From Wocania ichthyoenteri Th78 (GTDB taxonomy: Bacteria > Bacteroidota > Bacteroidia > Flavobacteriales > Flavobacteriaceae), in assembly GCF_000789235.1 (NCBI RefSeq), contig NZ_KN525716.1:248001-312000 (forward strand): 64,000 nt of DNA, given 5' to 3'. Shown here piece by piece: positions 25,790 through 35,365 of this stretch; within the stretch, counting starts at the first letter, position 1, and each line of letters begins with the position of its first letter. Both the position numbers and the translations under genes were made by a program. The notes beneath the pieces were generated by a model that was not told where the DNA came from, searched no databases, and saw only the letters and a program-made list of their open reading frames with translations.

Positions 25790-27160
25790 TTGTACGCAAT
25801 ATTAGACATAGAAACCACTGGAGGCAAGTATAATGAAGAAGGTATTACTGAAATTGCAATCTATAAATATAATGGTCACGAAGTCGTCGATCAATTTATA
25901 AGTCTTGTAAATCCAGAGCGAGAAATACAACCATTTGTAGTTAACCTTACAGGTATAAATAGTAGCATGCTACGCAATGCACCTAAATTTTATGAGGTAG
26001 CAAAACGTATTGTAGAAATTACTGAAGACTGCATTGTTGTGGCACATAATGCAAAATTTGACAATAGAATTTTAAAAACAGAATTTAAACGATTAGGTTT
26101 CGATTTTGATAGAAGAACACTTTGTACGATCGAGTTAGCAAAAGATTTAATTCCTGGACAAACATCATATAGTTTAGGTAAGTTAGTCCGCTCTCTTGGT
26201 ATTCCAGTAACTGATAGACATCGCGCCTCTGGTGATGCATTAGCTACTGTAAAGCTATTTAAAATGCTTTTGGATAAAGACACGACTAAAAATATCATTC
26301 AGCAATCTATTCGATTAAATCCGAAACATCAATTAGAGCCGCGACACATAGATATTATTGAGCAAATGCCGTCAATAACTGGTGTTTACTACATTCATAA
26401 AGCAGATGGAGAAATTATATACATAGGGAAAAGTAATAATATTAAAAAGCGTATTAATCAGCATTTTACAAATACCAATCAAAAATCAAAAAAAATACAA
26501 CAACACGTAGCCACTGTAACATACGACGCTACAGGTAGCGAGTTGGTGGCATTATTAAAAGAAAGCGAAGAAATTAAACGCAATAAACCCATTTATAATC
26601 GAGCGTTAAGACGTAATGTTTTTACACACGCATTATATAATTTTAAAGATGAAAACAATTACATCAATCTAAAGATTGATATTGTAGATGGCAGAAAAAA
26701 GCCTATAACTACCTTTAGCAATAGGCAAAGTGGAAAAAGTTTTATCACTAAAGCTGTTGAAGAATATAATCTTTGTCAGAAATTAACAGGATTATACAAA
26801 ACTAAAACCAGTTGTTTTAACTACGATATTAAAACCTGTAATGGTGCTTGTATAGAAAAAGAATTACCAGAAATTTATAACGAACGTGTGGAAGCTTTAA
26901 TCCATAAAAATAGCTACAAAAACAAAAACATGGTAATTATTGATAAAGGTCGAGATGTTGATGAACGCAGTGCAGTCCTTATAGAAAATGGTGTTTTTAA
27001 AGGTTTAGGATATTTCAATTTAAATTATCAAATAAACAATATTGAGATTTTAGAATCTATTATTACTCCCATGGAAAACAATAGAGATACGCAACATATT
27101 ATTCAAAGTTACCTCAGAAAAAATAAACGCTTAAAATTAGTTCTATTGGATAATAAATAG
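25790..27160 (+). CDS. DEDD exonuclease fused to GIY-YIG/UvrC-like nuclease with four-Cys motif
   Basis: 456 residues from a TTG start. Residues 1-165 are a DnaQ/PolC-epsilon-type DEDDh 3'-5' exonuclease (Asp6, Glu8 in LDIETTGG; AHNAKFDNRIL; RHRASGDALAT). Residues about 197-275 are a GIY-YIG domain (GVYYIHKADGEIIYIGKSNN, then KRINQHF). The C-terminal part contains Cys329, Cys342, Cys350 and Cys354, spaced like the C-x11-C-x7-C-x3-C iron-sulfur ligands of UvrC (here x12 for the first gap). The whole resembles the Cho/UvrC nuclease half fused to a proofreading exonuclease, so a role in excision repair is likely. It lies downstream of yggS. Confidence 0.9.
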   Translation: MYAILDIETTGGKYNEEGITEIAIYKYNGHEVVDQFISLVNPEREIQPFVVNLTGINSSMLRNAPKFYEVAKRIVEITEDCIVVAHNAKFDNRILKTEFKRLGFDFDRRTLCTIELAKDLIPGQTSYSLGKLVRSLGIPVTDRHRASGDALATVKLFKMLLDKDTTKNIIQQSIRLNPKHQLEPRHIDIIEQMPSITGVYYIHKADGEIIYIGKSNNIKKRINQHFTNTNQKSKKIQQHVATVTYDATGSELVALLKESEEIKRNKPIYNRALRRNVFTHALYNFKDENNYINLKIDIVDGRKKPITTFSNRQSGKSFITKAVEEYNLCQKLTGLYKTKTSCFNYDIKTCNGACIEKELPEIYNERVEALIHKNSYKNKNMVIIDKGRDVDERSAVLIENGVFKGLGYFNLNYQINNIEILESIITPMENNRDTQHIIQSYLRKNKRLKLVLLDNK

Positions 27161-27191
27161 AAAAACCAAATCTTTTACTACTTTTGAGTTT

Positions 27192-28067
27192 ATGAGCAAA
27201 TACACAAGAAACAAATGGCGGCTTAAACTTCATGAAATTATTTATGAAGCCGACACACCTGAAGGTAAGTTATTTGATGTAGTTCTATTAATAACTATTC
27301 TTGCAAGTATTTTACTTGTTATGCTTGAAAGTGTGAATAGCATTGATAAAAACTTCCATAATTTTCTTAATATTTCAGAATGGATAATTACCATATTATT
27401 TACTATTGAGTATATAGCAAGAATTATTACAGTAAGAAAACCACTAAATTATGTTTTTAGTTTTTACGGTATTGTAGATTTACTTTCTACTATTCCTAAA
27501 TATATATCATTAATTTTTGGCGGTGTACACGCGCTTGCCGCTTTACGTGCTTTACGATTATTACGTGTTTTCAGAATATTAAAATTAGCGCGTTATTTAG
27601 GAGCATCTAACAACCTGATAAATGCTTTAAAAGCAAGTAAAGCAAAAATATCGGTATTCTTGTTTGCTGTAATAATTGTTGCTATAATTTTAGGCACCAT
27701 AATGTATTTAGTAGAAGGTGAAGAAAATGGGTTTTCAAATATTCCTAAAAGTGTATATTGGTGCATTGTAACACTTACAACGGTTGGCTTCGGAGATATT
27801 GCTCCACAAACACCACTAGGTCAATTTATAGCCTCTTTGGTTATGATTTTGGGTTACGGTATTATTGCTGTACCAACTGGCATTGTATCGGCAGAATATA
27901 CCAATCAAAATAAACCTATAAAAGAGAAAGAGCCAATAAACAAACCTGAAAATAAAGTAACTCCAGTTCAACTTAACTCACAATGCTGTGCAAATTGTTT
28001 AGCAATAAAACATCAAGATGGAGCACAATACTGCCATAAATGCGGTTGCAAATTACACCATGACTAA
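27192..28067 (+). CDS. Voltage-gated-type potassium channel with C-terminal zinc ribbon
   Basis: 291 residues with six transmembrane helices. The S4-like helix has regularly spaced Arg (ALRALRLLRVFRILKLARYLG, about 118-138), and the selectivity filter is TVGFGD at 197-202. After S6 a short polar linker leads to a zinc-ribbon-like tail, CCANC...CHKCGC (about 262-286), unusual for a channel of this size. It probably conducts K+ in the inner membrane. Its last codons overlap the miaA start by 8 bases. Confidence 0.9.
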   Translation: MSKYTRNKWRLKLHEIIYEADTPEGKLFDVVLLITILASILLVMLESVNSIDKNFHNFLNISEWIITILFTIEYIARIITVRKPLNYVFSFYGIVDLLSTIPKYISLIFGGVHALAALRALRLLRVFRILKLARYLGASNNLINALKASKAKISVFLFAVIIVAIILGTIMYLVEGEENGFSNIPKSVYWCIVTLTTVGFGDIAPQTPLGQFIASLVMILGYGIIAVPTGIVSAEYTNQNKPIKEKEPINKPENKVTPVQLNSQCCANCLAIKHQDGAQYCHKCGCKLHHD

Positions 28068-28965
28068 ATTTTTAATTTCAATTATAGGTCCAACAGCCAT
28101 TGGAAAAACAGCTCTAAGTATAAAATTAGCACAACATTTTAATACCGAAATTATTTCGGCAGATTCCAGACAGTTTTATAAAGAAATGCAAATTGGTACA
28201 GCTGCACCTTCAAAAGAAGAGCTAGCAGCAGCTAAACATCATTTTATTCATCATAAAACTATTAAGGACAACTATAATGTTGGTGCTTTTGAAAAAGATG
28301 CACTTCATATATTAGAAACGCTTTTTATAGCTAAAAATGTGGTTATCATGGTTGGCGGTTCAGGATTGTATGTTGATGCCGTTACAAAAGGCTTAGATGA
28401 ATTTCCAGAAGTAGATAAAAACATTCGTGAGGACTTAAATAAACAATTAAGAGAACACGGAATTTCGGTTTTACAAGCACAATTAAAACAGTTAGATATT
28501 CAATCTTTTAATGCTATTGCTATTGATAATCCACATCGTGTTATTCGTGCTTTGGAAATTTGTATTGGCTCGGGCAAGCCTTATTCTTCCTTTTTAAATA
28601 AGGGAAAAGAAAAGAGAAATTTTAAAACGATTACAGTTGGACTTACAGCAGATAGGAAAATAATTTATAACCGCATAAACCAACGTGTAGATTTAATGAT
28701 GGAAGCAGGTTTACTAAATGAAGTTAAAAATTTAGTCTCCGAACAATCATTAAATGCGTTAAATACTGTTGGTTATAAAGAATTATTCAATTATTTTAAT
28801 GGAGAATGGACTTTAGATTTTGCAATTTTAGAAATTAAAAAGAATACGCGCCGATTTGCAAAACGACAACTCACGTGGTTTAAAAAAAATAAAACTACAT
28901 TGTGGTTTGATTATACGACTGATGTAAATGGCATTATTACTTCTTTAGAAAAAGAAATTGCTTAA
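28060..28965 (+). CDS. miaA: tRNA dimethylallyltransferase
   Basis: 301 residues from the ATG at 28060 (MTKFLISIIGPTAIGKT). A longer in-frame start at 28018 would overlap the channel gene heavily and add no conserved sequence. It transfers the dimethylallyl group to A37 of tRNAs reading UNN codons. Features are the P-loop GPTAIGKT, ISADSRQFYKEMQIGTAAPS, GGSGLYVDAVTKGLDE, NPHRVIRALEI and KNTRRFAKRQLTWF, complete and in order. Confidence 0.96.
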   Translation: MTKFLISIIGPTAIGKTALSIKLAQHFNTEIISADSRQFYKEMQIGTAAPSKEELAAAKHHFIHHKTIKDNYNVGAFEKDALHILETLFIAKNVVIMVGGSGLYVDAVTKGLDEFPEVDKNIREDLNKQLREHGISVLQAQLKQLDIQSFNAIAIDNPHRVIRALEICIGSGKPYSSFLNKGKEKRNFKTITVGLTADRKIIYNRINQRVDLMMEAGLLNEVKNLVSEQSLNALNTVGYKELFNYFNGEWTLDFAILEIKKNTRRFAKRQLTWFKKNKTTLWFDYTTDVNGIITSLEKEIA

Positions 28966-28999
28966 TAACCTTAAACTAATTCTGTAATAAAGACTTTTT

Positions 29000-29152
29000 T
29001 GAAACGAACTATCCTCGAGGGAGATCCATAGAGGTATTTAGCTCGTTTCATTTTGACCTTTGGATTAAAAATTGAAATTCTGTATTTAGATTCCCGCCTT
29101 TGCGGGAATGAGAATCTCAACAGAAATACCGAGGCAAAGCCTCGAGGAATTC
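29000..29152. mobile_element. MITE-like element sharing both ends with the IS200-type relic
   Basis: The left part, GAACTATCCTCGAGG...GAGGTAT (29006-29037), matches GAACTACCCCGAGG...GAGGTAT at 39334-39364 with one gap and about five substitutions. The right part, CCGAGGCAAAGCCTCGAGGAATTC (29129-29152), matches 39878-39901 with one change. Order and orientation are the same, but the interior here is about 90 bases and lacks a transposase. An additional inverted repeat TGAAACGA/TCGTTTCA (29000-29007, 29043-29050) encloses the left end. It looks like a non-autonomous, palindrome-ended derivative. Confidence 0.6.
29090..29109. repeat. GC-rich hairpin repeat ATTCCCGC-CTTT-GCGGGAAT
   Basis: A perfect eight-base stem (29090-29097, 29102-29109) with a four-base loop. 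It is related in sequence to the ATTCCCAC/GTGGGAAT units at 42697-42780 and sits inside the MITE-like element. Confidence 0.7.
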
Positions 29153-29180
29153 ATTCGAATAAAATTAACTTAATTTTATT

Positions 29181-31856
29181 TTAAAACAAAGTAATTTGTC
29201 CTTCTTCGTCTATATCAGAATTGTCAATCTGATCGTCTGAATTAGATTTATTATTATTCTTTTTATTGTTTGAATCATTAGTAGAAATCTCTGTTTCATC
29301 AATTACTTCAATCTCATCTGCAGGCTTTTCCTTAGGTGCTTCAAAAGGAATTGGCTCTAATAAATTGATTTGATTTACTTTATCTTTAGTAAGCTGATTT
29401 CCTAAAGCATTTACGCCTTTAATATTTATAAATTCTTCAAGATTAATTTCTAAATTGTCTTTTCTTTCTTTGCCGCGTTCTTTAGCAAACACAATTTCAG
29501 CCATAGGCTTCCAATCGGTAGAGACAATTTCTAATTGCGAGTTGGGGTGCTCAGAAATAAACGATTCTTCTTTGCCTTCATTTTCAATTAAAAAACGCTT
29601 TACGTAATACAACTCTTTTTCACCATTAAAATAAATAGCAGATATTGGCTTTTTAGGAATCCATTTTTCCATAACAATCATATCGTCATCAAAATGCATG
29701 GTTACTTCTGGCATTACGGTTTTAATCATTCCAGATTGGTTGATAATTAACAACTTATCTTCGCCTCTAAATTCGCCCACTAATTCGCCTCTTCCATCTA
29801 CATTTAAACGCTGAACCGCATCGTCAAACCATATTTTACGAGGCTTTAAAGTAGACACGCCTTTTTCTTTTAATTCAACACGTTTAACAGAATATTTAGT
29901 CACTAAATTTCCTTTTGAAACTCGCCCTTTTATAAGAATATCGGCAAAATCAATATCCCATTTCAGCTTTTTAATGCTTCCTGCTTGTCGTAAATTAACC
30001 GTTATAACTTCAGCTTCACCATTAGGGTTTGCTGAAAAATAAAGTACTACCGATCCTTTATTCCCGTTAGCTAAATCGTAATCTTTATCGCGTGTAATAC
30101 TTGTTACTGCAAAACGTTTAATATATGATGGTCCGCTTTTTCCATCACGATAAATCATGTTATAAATGGTGCGTTTGTCTTTCTTCTTAAACACCGCCAC
30201 ATGAATAATATCTTTACCAATAAAGGTTTTTGTGTCGACTTTGGTAACCATCATTTTACCTTCTTTGGTAAACACAATAATATCGTCAATATCACTACAA
30301 TCGCAAACATATTCGTTTTTTCGTAATGATGTTCCTATAAAACCTTCTTCCCTATTTACATATAGTTTGGTATTACGAATTACAACTTTGGTAGCATCAA
30401 CATCATCAAAAGTTCTGATTTCAGTTTTGCGCTCACGCCCTTCTCCATAATCCTTCTTTAATCTTGTAAAATAGGTAATCGCATACTCAATAAGATGTGC
30501 TAAATGATGCTTGATTTCTGCTATACTATCTTCTAAAGCATCAATTTTTTGCTGCGCTTTATCAATATCGAATTTAGAAATGCGCTTGATTCGTATTTCG
30601 GTTAATCGTACAATATCATCTTCTGTAATGGCGCGTTTTAAATGTTTTATATGTGGTTTTAGCCCTTTATCAATTGCAGAAATAACACCTTCCCAAGTTT
30701 CTTCTTCTTCAATATCGCGGTAAATTCTATTTTCAATAAAAATGCGTTCTAGCGATGCAAAATGCCATTGCTCCTCAAACTCATTCAGCTTTATTTCTAA
30801 TTCTTGTTTTAAAAGCTGTACCGTATTATCTGTACTGCGACGCAACATTTCTGTAACCCCTACAAACAAAGGTTTATTATCTTCAATAACACAACCTAAT
30901 GGCGAAATAGACGATTCGCAACTTGTAAACGCATACAAGGCATCAATGGTCTTATCTGGCGATAATCCTGACGGAAGATGTATCAATATCTCAACCTCGG
31001 CTGCGGTGTTATCTTCAATCTTTTTAACCTTGATTTTACCTTTATCGTTGGTTTTTAAAATGGAATCTATTAATGACGATGTGGTGGTTCCAAAAGGTAT
31101 TTCGGTAATCGCCAATGTGTTTTTATCGACTTGTGCTATTTTTGCACGAACACGTACCTTTCCACCTCGCAAACCATCATTATAATTAGAGAAATCTGCA
31201 ATTCCAGCAGTTGGAAAATCTGGTAAAATAGTAAATCGTTTCCCCTGTAAATGTTTTATTGAAGCATCAATAAGTTCGATAAAATTGTGGGGTAATATTT
31301 TAGTTGATAAGCCTACTGCAATACCTTCTCCACCTTGCGCCAAAAGCAAAGGAAACATAACCGGAAGATTTACGGGCTCTTTTCGTCTGCCATCGTAACT
31401 CGCTTGCCACTCGGTAATTTTAGGATTGAAAACAACATCTAAACCAAACTTAGAAATTCTTGCTTCAATATAACGTGATGCTGCTGCCCTATCGCCTGTT
31501 AAAATATTCCCCCAGTTTCCTTGGGTATCGATTAACAAGTCTTTTTGACCAATTTGCACCATCGCATCGGCAATACTTGCATCACCGTGTGGATGGTATT
31601 GCATGGTATGACCAACTATGTTTGCGACTTTGTTGTAACGCCCATCATCCAAATCTTTCATAGAATGCATAATACGGCGCTGCACTGGCTTGAAACCATC
31701 TTCAATAGCAGGTACAGCACGTTCTAAAATTACATACGAGGCGTAATCTAAAAACCAATCTTTGTACATACCAGTAATTCTGGTAATGGTTTCTTGAGAT
31801 TCTTCGTTTGGATTGCTATCTATGCTATTTAAATCGTCGTTTTCTTCTTCTATCAT
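29181..31856 (-). CDS. parC: DNA topoisomerase IV subunit A (ParC/GyrA family)
   Basis: 891 residues. The N-terminal breakage-reunion domain includes YASYVILERAVPAIEDGFKPVQRRIMHSM, HPHGDASIADAMVQIGQ and the catalytic Tyr129 in DRAAASRYIE. The C-terminal domain has beta-pinwheel-like repeats (ENEYV..FTKEGKMMVTKV, RFAVTSITRDKDY, QSGMIKTVMPEVT), and the last ~60 residues are acidic and Asn/Asp-rich. It pairs with parE 6 bases upstream. It was chosen as topoisomerase IV rather than gyrase because the pinwheel lacks a clear GyrA box (QRRGGKG) and the parE-parC order is as in other Bacteroidota. Confidence 0.9.
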   Translation of the reverse strand: MIEEENDDLNSIDSNPNEESQETITRITGMYKDWFLDYASYVILERAVPAIEDGFKPVQRRIMHSMKDLDDGRYNKVANIVGHTMQYHPHGDASIADAMVQIGQKDLLIDTQGNWGNILTGDRAAASRYIEARISKFGLDVVFNPKITEWQASYDGRRKEPVNLPVMFPLLLAQGGEGIAVGLSTKILPHNFIELIDASIKHLQGKRFTILPDFPTAGIADFSNYNDGLRGGKVRVRAKIAQVDKNTLAITEIPFGTTTSSLIDSILKTNDKGKIKVKKIEDNTAAEVEILIHLPSGLSPDKTIDALYAFTSCESSISPLGCVIEDNKPLFVGVTEMLRRSTDNTVQLLKQELEIKLNEFEEQWHFASLERIFIENRIYRDIEEEETWEGVISAIDKGLKPHIKHLKRAITEDDIVRLTEIRIKRISKFDIDKAQQKIDALEDSIAEIKHHLAHLIEYAITYFTRLKKDYGEGRERKTEIRTFDDVDATKVVIRNTKLYVNREEGFIGTSLRKNEYVCDCSDIDDIIVFTKEGKMMVTKVDTKTFIGKDIIHVAVFKKKDKRTIYNMIYRDGKSGPSYIKRFAVTSITRDKDYDLANGNKGSVVLYFSANPNGEAEVITVNLRQAGSIKKLKWDIDFADILIKGRVSKGNLVTKYSVKRVELKEKGVSTLKPRKIWFDDAVQRLNVDGRGELVGEFRGEDKLLIINQSGMIKTVMPEVTMHFDDDMIVMEKWIPKKPISAIYFNGEKELYYVKRFLIENEGKEESFISEHPNSQLEIVSTDWKPMAEIVFAKERGKERKDNLEINLEEFINIKGVNALGNQLTKDKVNQINLLEPIPFEAPKEKPADEIEVIDETEISTNDSNNKKNNNKSNSDDQIDNSDIDEEGQITLF

Positions 31857-31862
31857 GCTATA

Positions 31863-33725
31863 CTAGGCTTTCTCTTCTTCAATTAAATCCAACTCCACCT
31901 TCAAATTATCAATAATAAACTCCTGTCTGTCTGGTGTGTTTTTACCCATGTAGAAAGACAACAAATCCTCAATCGACATATTATCGTCAAGCATAATGGG
32001 GTCTAAACGAATATCTTCGCCAATGAAATGCTTAAACTCATCTGGCGAAATTTCACCCAAACCTTTAAATCGAGTTATCTCTGGTTTTGGTTTTAGCTTG
32101 TCAATGGCTTCGCGTCGTTCTTCATCAGAATAACAATAGATGGTTTGCTTTTTATTACGCACTCTAAATAAAGGCGTTTGCAAAATATATAAGTGTCCTT
32201 CTTTTATAACTTCAGGAAAAAACTGAAGAAAAAATGTAATAAGTAATAAGCGAATATGCATGCCGTCAACATCGGCATCGGTAGCGATAACCACATTATT
32301 ATAGCGTAAATCTTCTAAAGATTCTTCAATATTTAACGCGGCTTGAAGTAGGTTAAACTCTTCGTTTTCGTAAACTATTTTTTTACTTAATCCGTAACAG
32401 TTTAATGGTTTTCCTTTTAAACTGAAAACCGCTTGCGTATTCACATCGCGTGATTTTGTAATACTACCCGAAGCCGAATCTCCCTCGGTTATAAAAAGGG
32501 TAGATTCTAAATTACGCTCGTTTTTAGTATCGCCAAAATGAACTCGACAATCACGCAATTTTTTATTATGAAGACTTGCTTTTTTAGCTCGATCTTTTGC
32601 TAGTTTTCTAATACCAGATAATTCTTTACGCTCGCGTTCTGCTTGTAAAATTTTACGCTGAATTTTCTCTGCAGATTCTTGATTTTTATGTAGATAATTA
32701 TCTAATTGCGTTTTTAAAAAATCGTTAATATAAGTACGTACCGTTGGTAAATCGCCTCCCATATCGGTTGACCCTAATTTAGTTTTTGTCTGGCTTTCAA
32801 AAACAGGCTCCATAACTTTTATAGCAATGGCTGTAACAACAGATTTTCTAATATCAGATGCATCATAATTTTTACCATAAAACTCACGAATAGTTTTTAC
32901 TAATGCCTCTCTAAAAGCTGTTAAATGTGTACCGCCTTGGGTTGTGTTTTGTCCGTTTACAAACGAATGGTATTCTTCACTATACTGTGTTTTACTGTGT
33001 GTTAAAGCAATTTCAATATCGTCTCCTCGTAAATGAATAATCGGGTATAATCTATCAGATTCATTAATGTTTTCACTTAATAAATCTTTTAATCCGTTTT
33101 CGCTAAAATATTTTTCGCCATTAAAAACTATAGTTAAACCTGGGTTCAAATACACATAATTTTTAAGCATTTTAACGATATACTCGTTTCTATATTTATA
33201 ATTTTTGAAGATAATATCATCTGGAACGAATGATACTTTAGTACCTTTTCTGCGAGAGGTATCGTCTAATAAATCTTGGTTTATTAAATTACCTTGTTCA
33301 AATTCCGCAGAAGCACTTTTATTATCGCGCGTAGATTCTACTCGAAAATAAGATGATAATGCATTAACAGCCTTAGTACCAACTCCATTTAAACCCACCG
33401 ATTTTTTAAAGGCTTTAGAGTCGTACTTTCCACCCGTATTCATTTTAGATACCACATCAACCACTTTACCTAAAGGAATACCACGACCATAATCGCGCAC
33501 TGTAACTTTTGTACCTTGAATTGATATTTCGATGGTTTTACCAGCACCCATAACATACTCATCAATAGAGTTGTCAAGCACTTCTTTTAAAAGGATATAA
33601 ATACCATCATCTGGTGAAGATCCGTCACCCAATTTACCAATATACATTCCTGGACGCATGCGGATATGTTCTTTCCAGTCTAGAGAGCGTATATTATCTT
33701 CAGTATAATTGGATTGTACAGCCAT
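31863..33725 (-). CDS. parE: DNA topoisomerase IV subunit B
   Basis: 620 residues from the ATG at 33725 ([15 protein letters not shown]). An upstream TTG would add four residues. The ATPase GHKL domain shows [19 protein letters not shown] and [14 protein letters not shown]. The TOPRIM domain has [10 protein letters not shown] and [12 protein letters not shown]. Together with ParC it decatenates daughter chromosomes. The two genes form a minus-strand operon, with parE first. Confidence 0.94.
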   Translation of the reverse strand: MAVQSNYTEDNIRSLDWKEHIRMRPGMYIGKLGDGSSPDDGIYILLKEVLDNSIDEYVMGAGKTIEISIQGTKVTVRDYGRGIPLGKVVDVVSKMNTGGKYDSKAFKKSVGLNGVGTKAVNALSSYFRVESTRDNKSASAEFEQGNLINQDLLDDTSRRKGTKVSFVPDDIIFKNYKYRNEYIVKMLKNYVYLNPGLTIVFNGEKYFSENGLKDLLSENINESDRLYPIIHLRGDDIEIALTHSKTQYSEEYHSFVNGQNTTQGGTHLTAFREALVKTIREFYGKNYDASDIRKSVVTAIAIKVMEPVFESQTKTKLGSTDMGGDLPTVRTYINDFLKTQLDNYLHKNQESAEKIQRKILQAERERKELSGIRKLAKDRAKKASLHNKKLRDCRVHFGDTKNERNLESTLFITEGDSASGSITKSRDVNTQAVFSLKGKPLNCYGLSKKIVYENEEFNLLQAALNIEESLEDLRYNNVVIATDADVDGMHIRLLLITFFLQFFPEVIKEGHLYILQTPLFRVRNKKQTIYCYSDEERREAIDKLKPKPEITRFKGLGEISPDEFKHFIGEDIRLDPIMLDDNMSIEDLLSFYMGKNTPDRQEFIIDNLKVELDLIEEEKA

Positions 33726-33844
33726 AAAATTGAGCAAAATTTAATGATAGGATGCTAATATAACACAACGCTTTAAAAAATAAAACAGCGATTACACAAA
33801 GTAATTAACAATATAAAATTGATTTTGTTGAGAACATTGCACTA

Positions 33845-34747
33845 TTAATTATTTCTCTTTTTTAAAGACACTAAAAAGATGCCTATAATTACCATTAAAG
33901 CGCCAAAAAACTGCAATAATGTTAGAGTTTCATTTAAGAAAATAGCAGCTAATATGATAGTAGAAATTGGACCAACACCAGTAATAATTGCAAAATTTGA
34001 AGAATTAATCATTTTTATTGAGGCCGATACTAAATAAGACGGAATTACAGTGGAAAAAACCGCTATTAAAAGTCCCAAGAGGTAAACTTGCCATGGATAA
34101 CCAAATATAGATTCTTGCGCAGAAATACCATAATGTACAAACACACAAAAACAAGATACTATCATGGCATAAGATGTAAATTTCATGATTCCAAACTTAG
34201 GAATTAACCAACCACTACCAACTAAATATGAAGCATATGCAATGGCGCTAAGCAAAATAAAGAAGCCGCCCAAAAGGGTGTTACTACCAGATATGGCTAC
34301 CTCGTTCCAAAACGTAATTATAATTCCTAAATATGTTAAAGCTATAGCTCCAGCTTGAATTTTAGTTATTCTCTTTTTAAGGAAAAGTTTATTTAATATG
34401 ATAACTATAGTAGGGTATAAAAACAGAATAATACGCTCTAAACTTGCTTTGATATATGTTAACCCTACAAAATCAAAATAACTTGCCAAATAGTAACCAA
34501 CAAAACCAAAGAAAACTACCCAAGTATAATCCTTTTTTAGTAATGTAACACCTATATCTTTATTTCTATATATAAATGCGATTACAACATAGAACGGAAA
34601 AGAAAATAGCATTCTTAACAACAAAATACTCAATGCATCTACATCATATTTATAAGCTAATTTTACCATGACAGCTTTAGAGGAAAAAAGAACAATCCCT
34701 AAGAGGCCTAATAAAATACCATATATAAACGTTCTTGGTTTTTGCAT
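33845..34747 (-). CDS. EamA-family (DMT) transporter
   Basis: 300 residues with about ten transmembrane helices arranged as two EamA repeats. The first repeat starts GILLGLLGIVLFSSKAVMVKLAY, and the second ends ITGVGPISTIILAAIFLNETLTLLQFFGALMVIIGIFLVSL, where the Glu-containing turn is typical. Such inner-membrane proteins export or import metabolites; the substrate cannot be assigned. It is monocistronic by spacing and sits upstream of the parE gene on the same strand. Confidence 0.88.
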   Translation of the reverse strand: MQKPRTFIYGILLGLLGIVLFSSKAVMVKLAYKYDVDALSILLLRMLFSFPFYVVIAFIYRNKDIGVTLLKKDYTWVVFFGFVGYYLASYFDFVGLTYIKASLERIILFLYPTIVIILNKLFLKKRITKIQAGAIALTYLGIIITFWNEVAISGSNTLLGGFFILLSAIAYASYLVGSGWLIPKFGIMKFTSYAMIVSCFCVFVHYGISAQESIFGYPWQVYLLGLLIAVFSTVIPSYLVSASIKMINSSNFAIITGVGPISTIILAAIFLNETLTLLQFFGALMVIIGIFLVSLKKRNN

Positions 34748-34829
34748 AGAACGAATATAGATGAGTTTAAATTATAAGCTTTCTTGTAAGGGCTTGTTTT
34801 ACGACGTTCAAAATGATAAAAATAGAATA

Positions 34830-35282
34830 TCAAATAGATTCAGCAGTCTGTTTCAAAAATTGACTTCTTGTTTTTAAAAGTTTTCTCATATATCTTTTTA
34901 AAAACAACCAATTAATAAATTGCCCAAGTATTCCGTAAGGTGCTTCAAAATTAAATTTATCAATCATTATGGTTTCGTTTTTGCTTTCGCAGAAGATATG
35001 TTCGTGGCGAAAAGATTTAAATGCTCCAAAAACCATTTCATCTACAAAAAAATTGGGCGCATCAAACTCTGTTATTTTTGAAGTTAGATGCTGTACAAAA
35101 CCTAAATGTTTTGCTTCCCAACTTACCCATTCTCCTAACCCAATTAATCCTGAGGTTTTTCCAGCAATGGCTTTTTCGTTGGAATACTTTAAAGATTCTT
35201 GGTGAAAATCAATATTACGAGCTAAATCGAAACATGTTTTAATGTCTGCTTTAATTTCGGTTTCAATTTCTATTAATGGCAT
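34830..35282 (-). CDS. SRPBCC (START-like) family protein
   Basis: 150 residues. The start PLIEIETEIKADIKTCFDLARNIDFH, the middle GLIGLGEWVSWEAKHLGFVQHLTSKITEFDAPNFFVDEMV and the C-terminal helix LGQFINWLFLKRYMRKLLKTRSQFLKQ fit the helix-grip fold of the polyketide-cyclase/coenzyme-Q-binding superfamily. Such proteins bind hydrophobic ligands. Similar genes are often labelled cell-division inhibitor, but nothing here supports that. It lies between the transporter and ychF on the same strand. Confidence 0.8.
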   Translation of the reverse strand: MPLIEIETEIKADIKTCFDLARNIDFHQESLKYSNEKAIAGKTSGLIGLGEWVSWEAKHLGFVQHLTSKITEFDAPNFFVDEMVFGAFKSFRHEHIFCESKNETIMIDKFNFEAPYGILGQFINWLFLKRYMRKLLKTRSQFLKQTAESI

Positions 35283-35365
35283 TAGTTTTAAATTTTCAAA
35301 AAAAATTAGGATTGAAAATATAAAAATTCTTACAATAAAAAAAAATTGAGATAGTCAAGAAAATC

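Noticed and set aside
30742-31185. 147-codon plus-strand ORF
   Set aside because: It is entirely antisense to parC, with composition expected of a complementary frame and no family motif.
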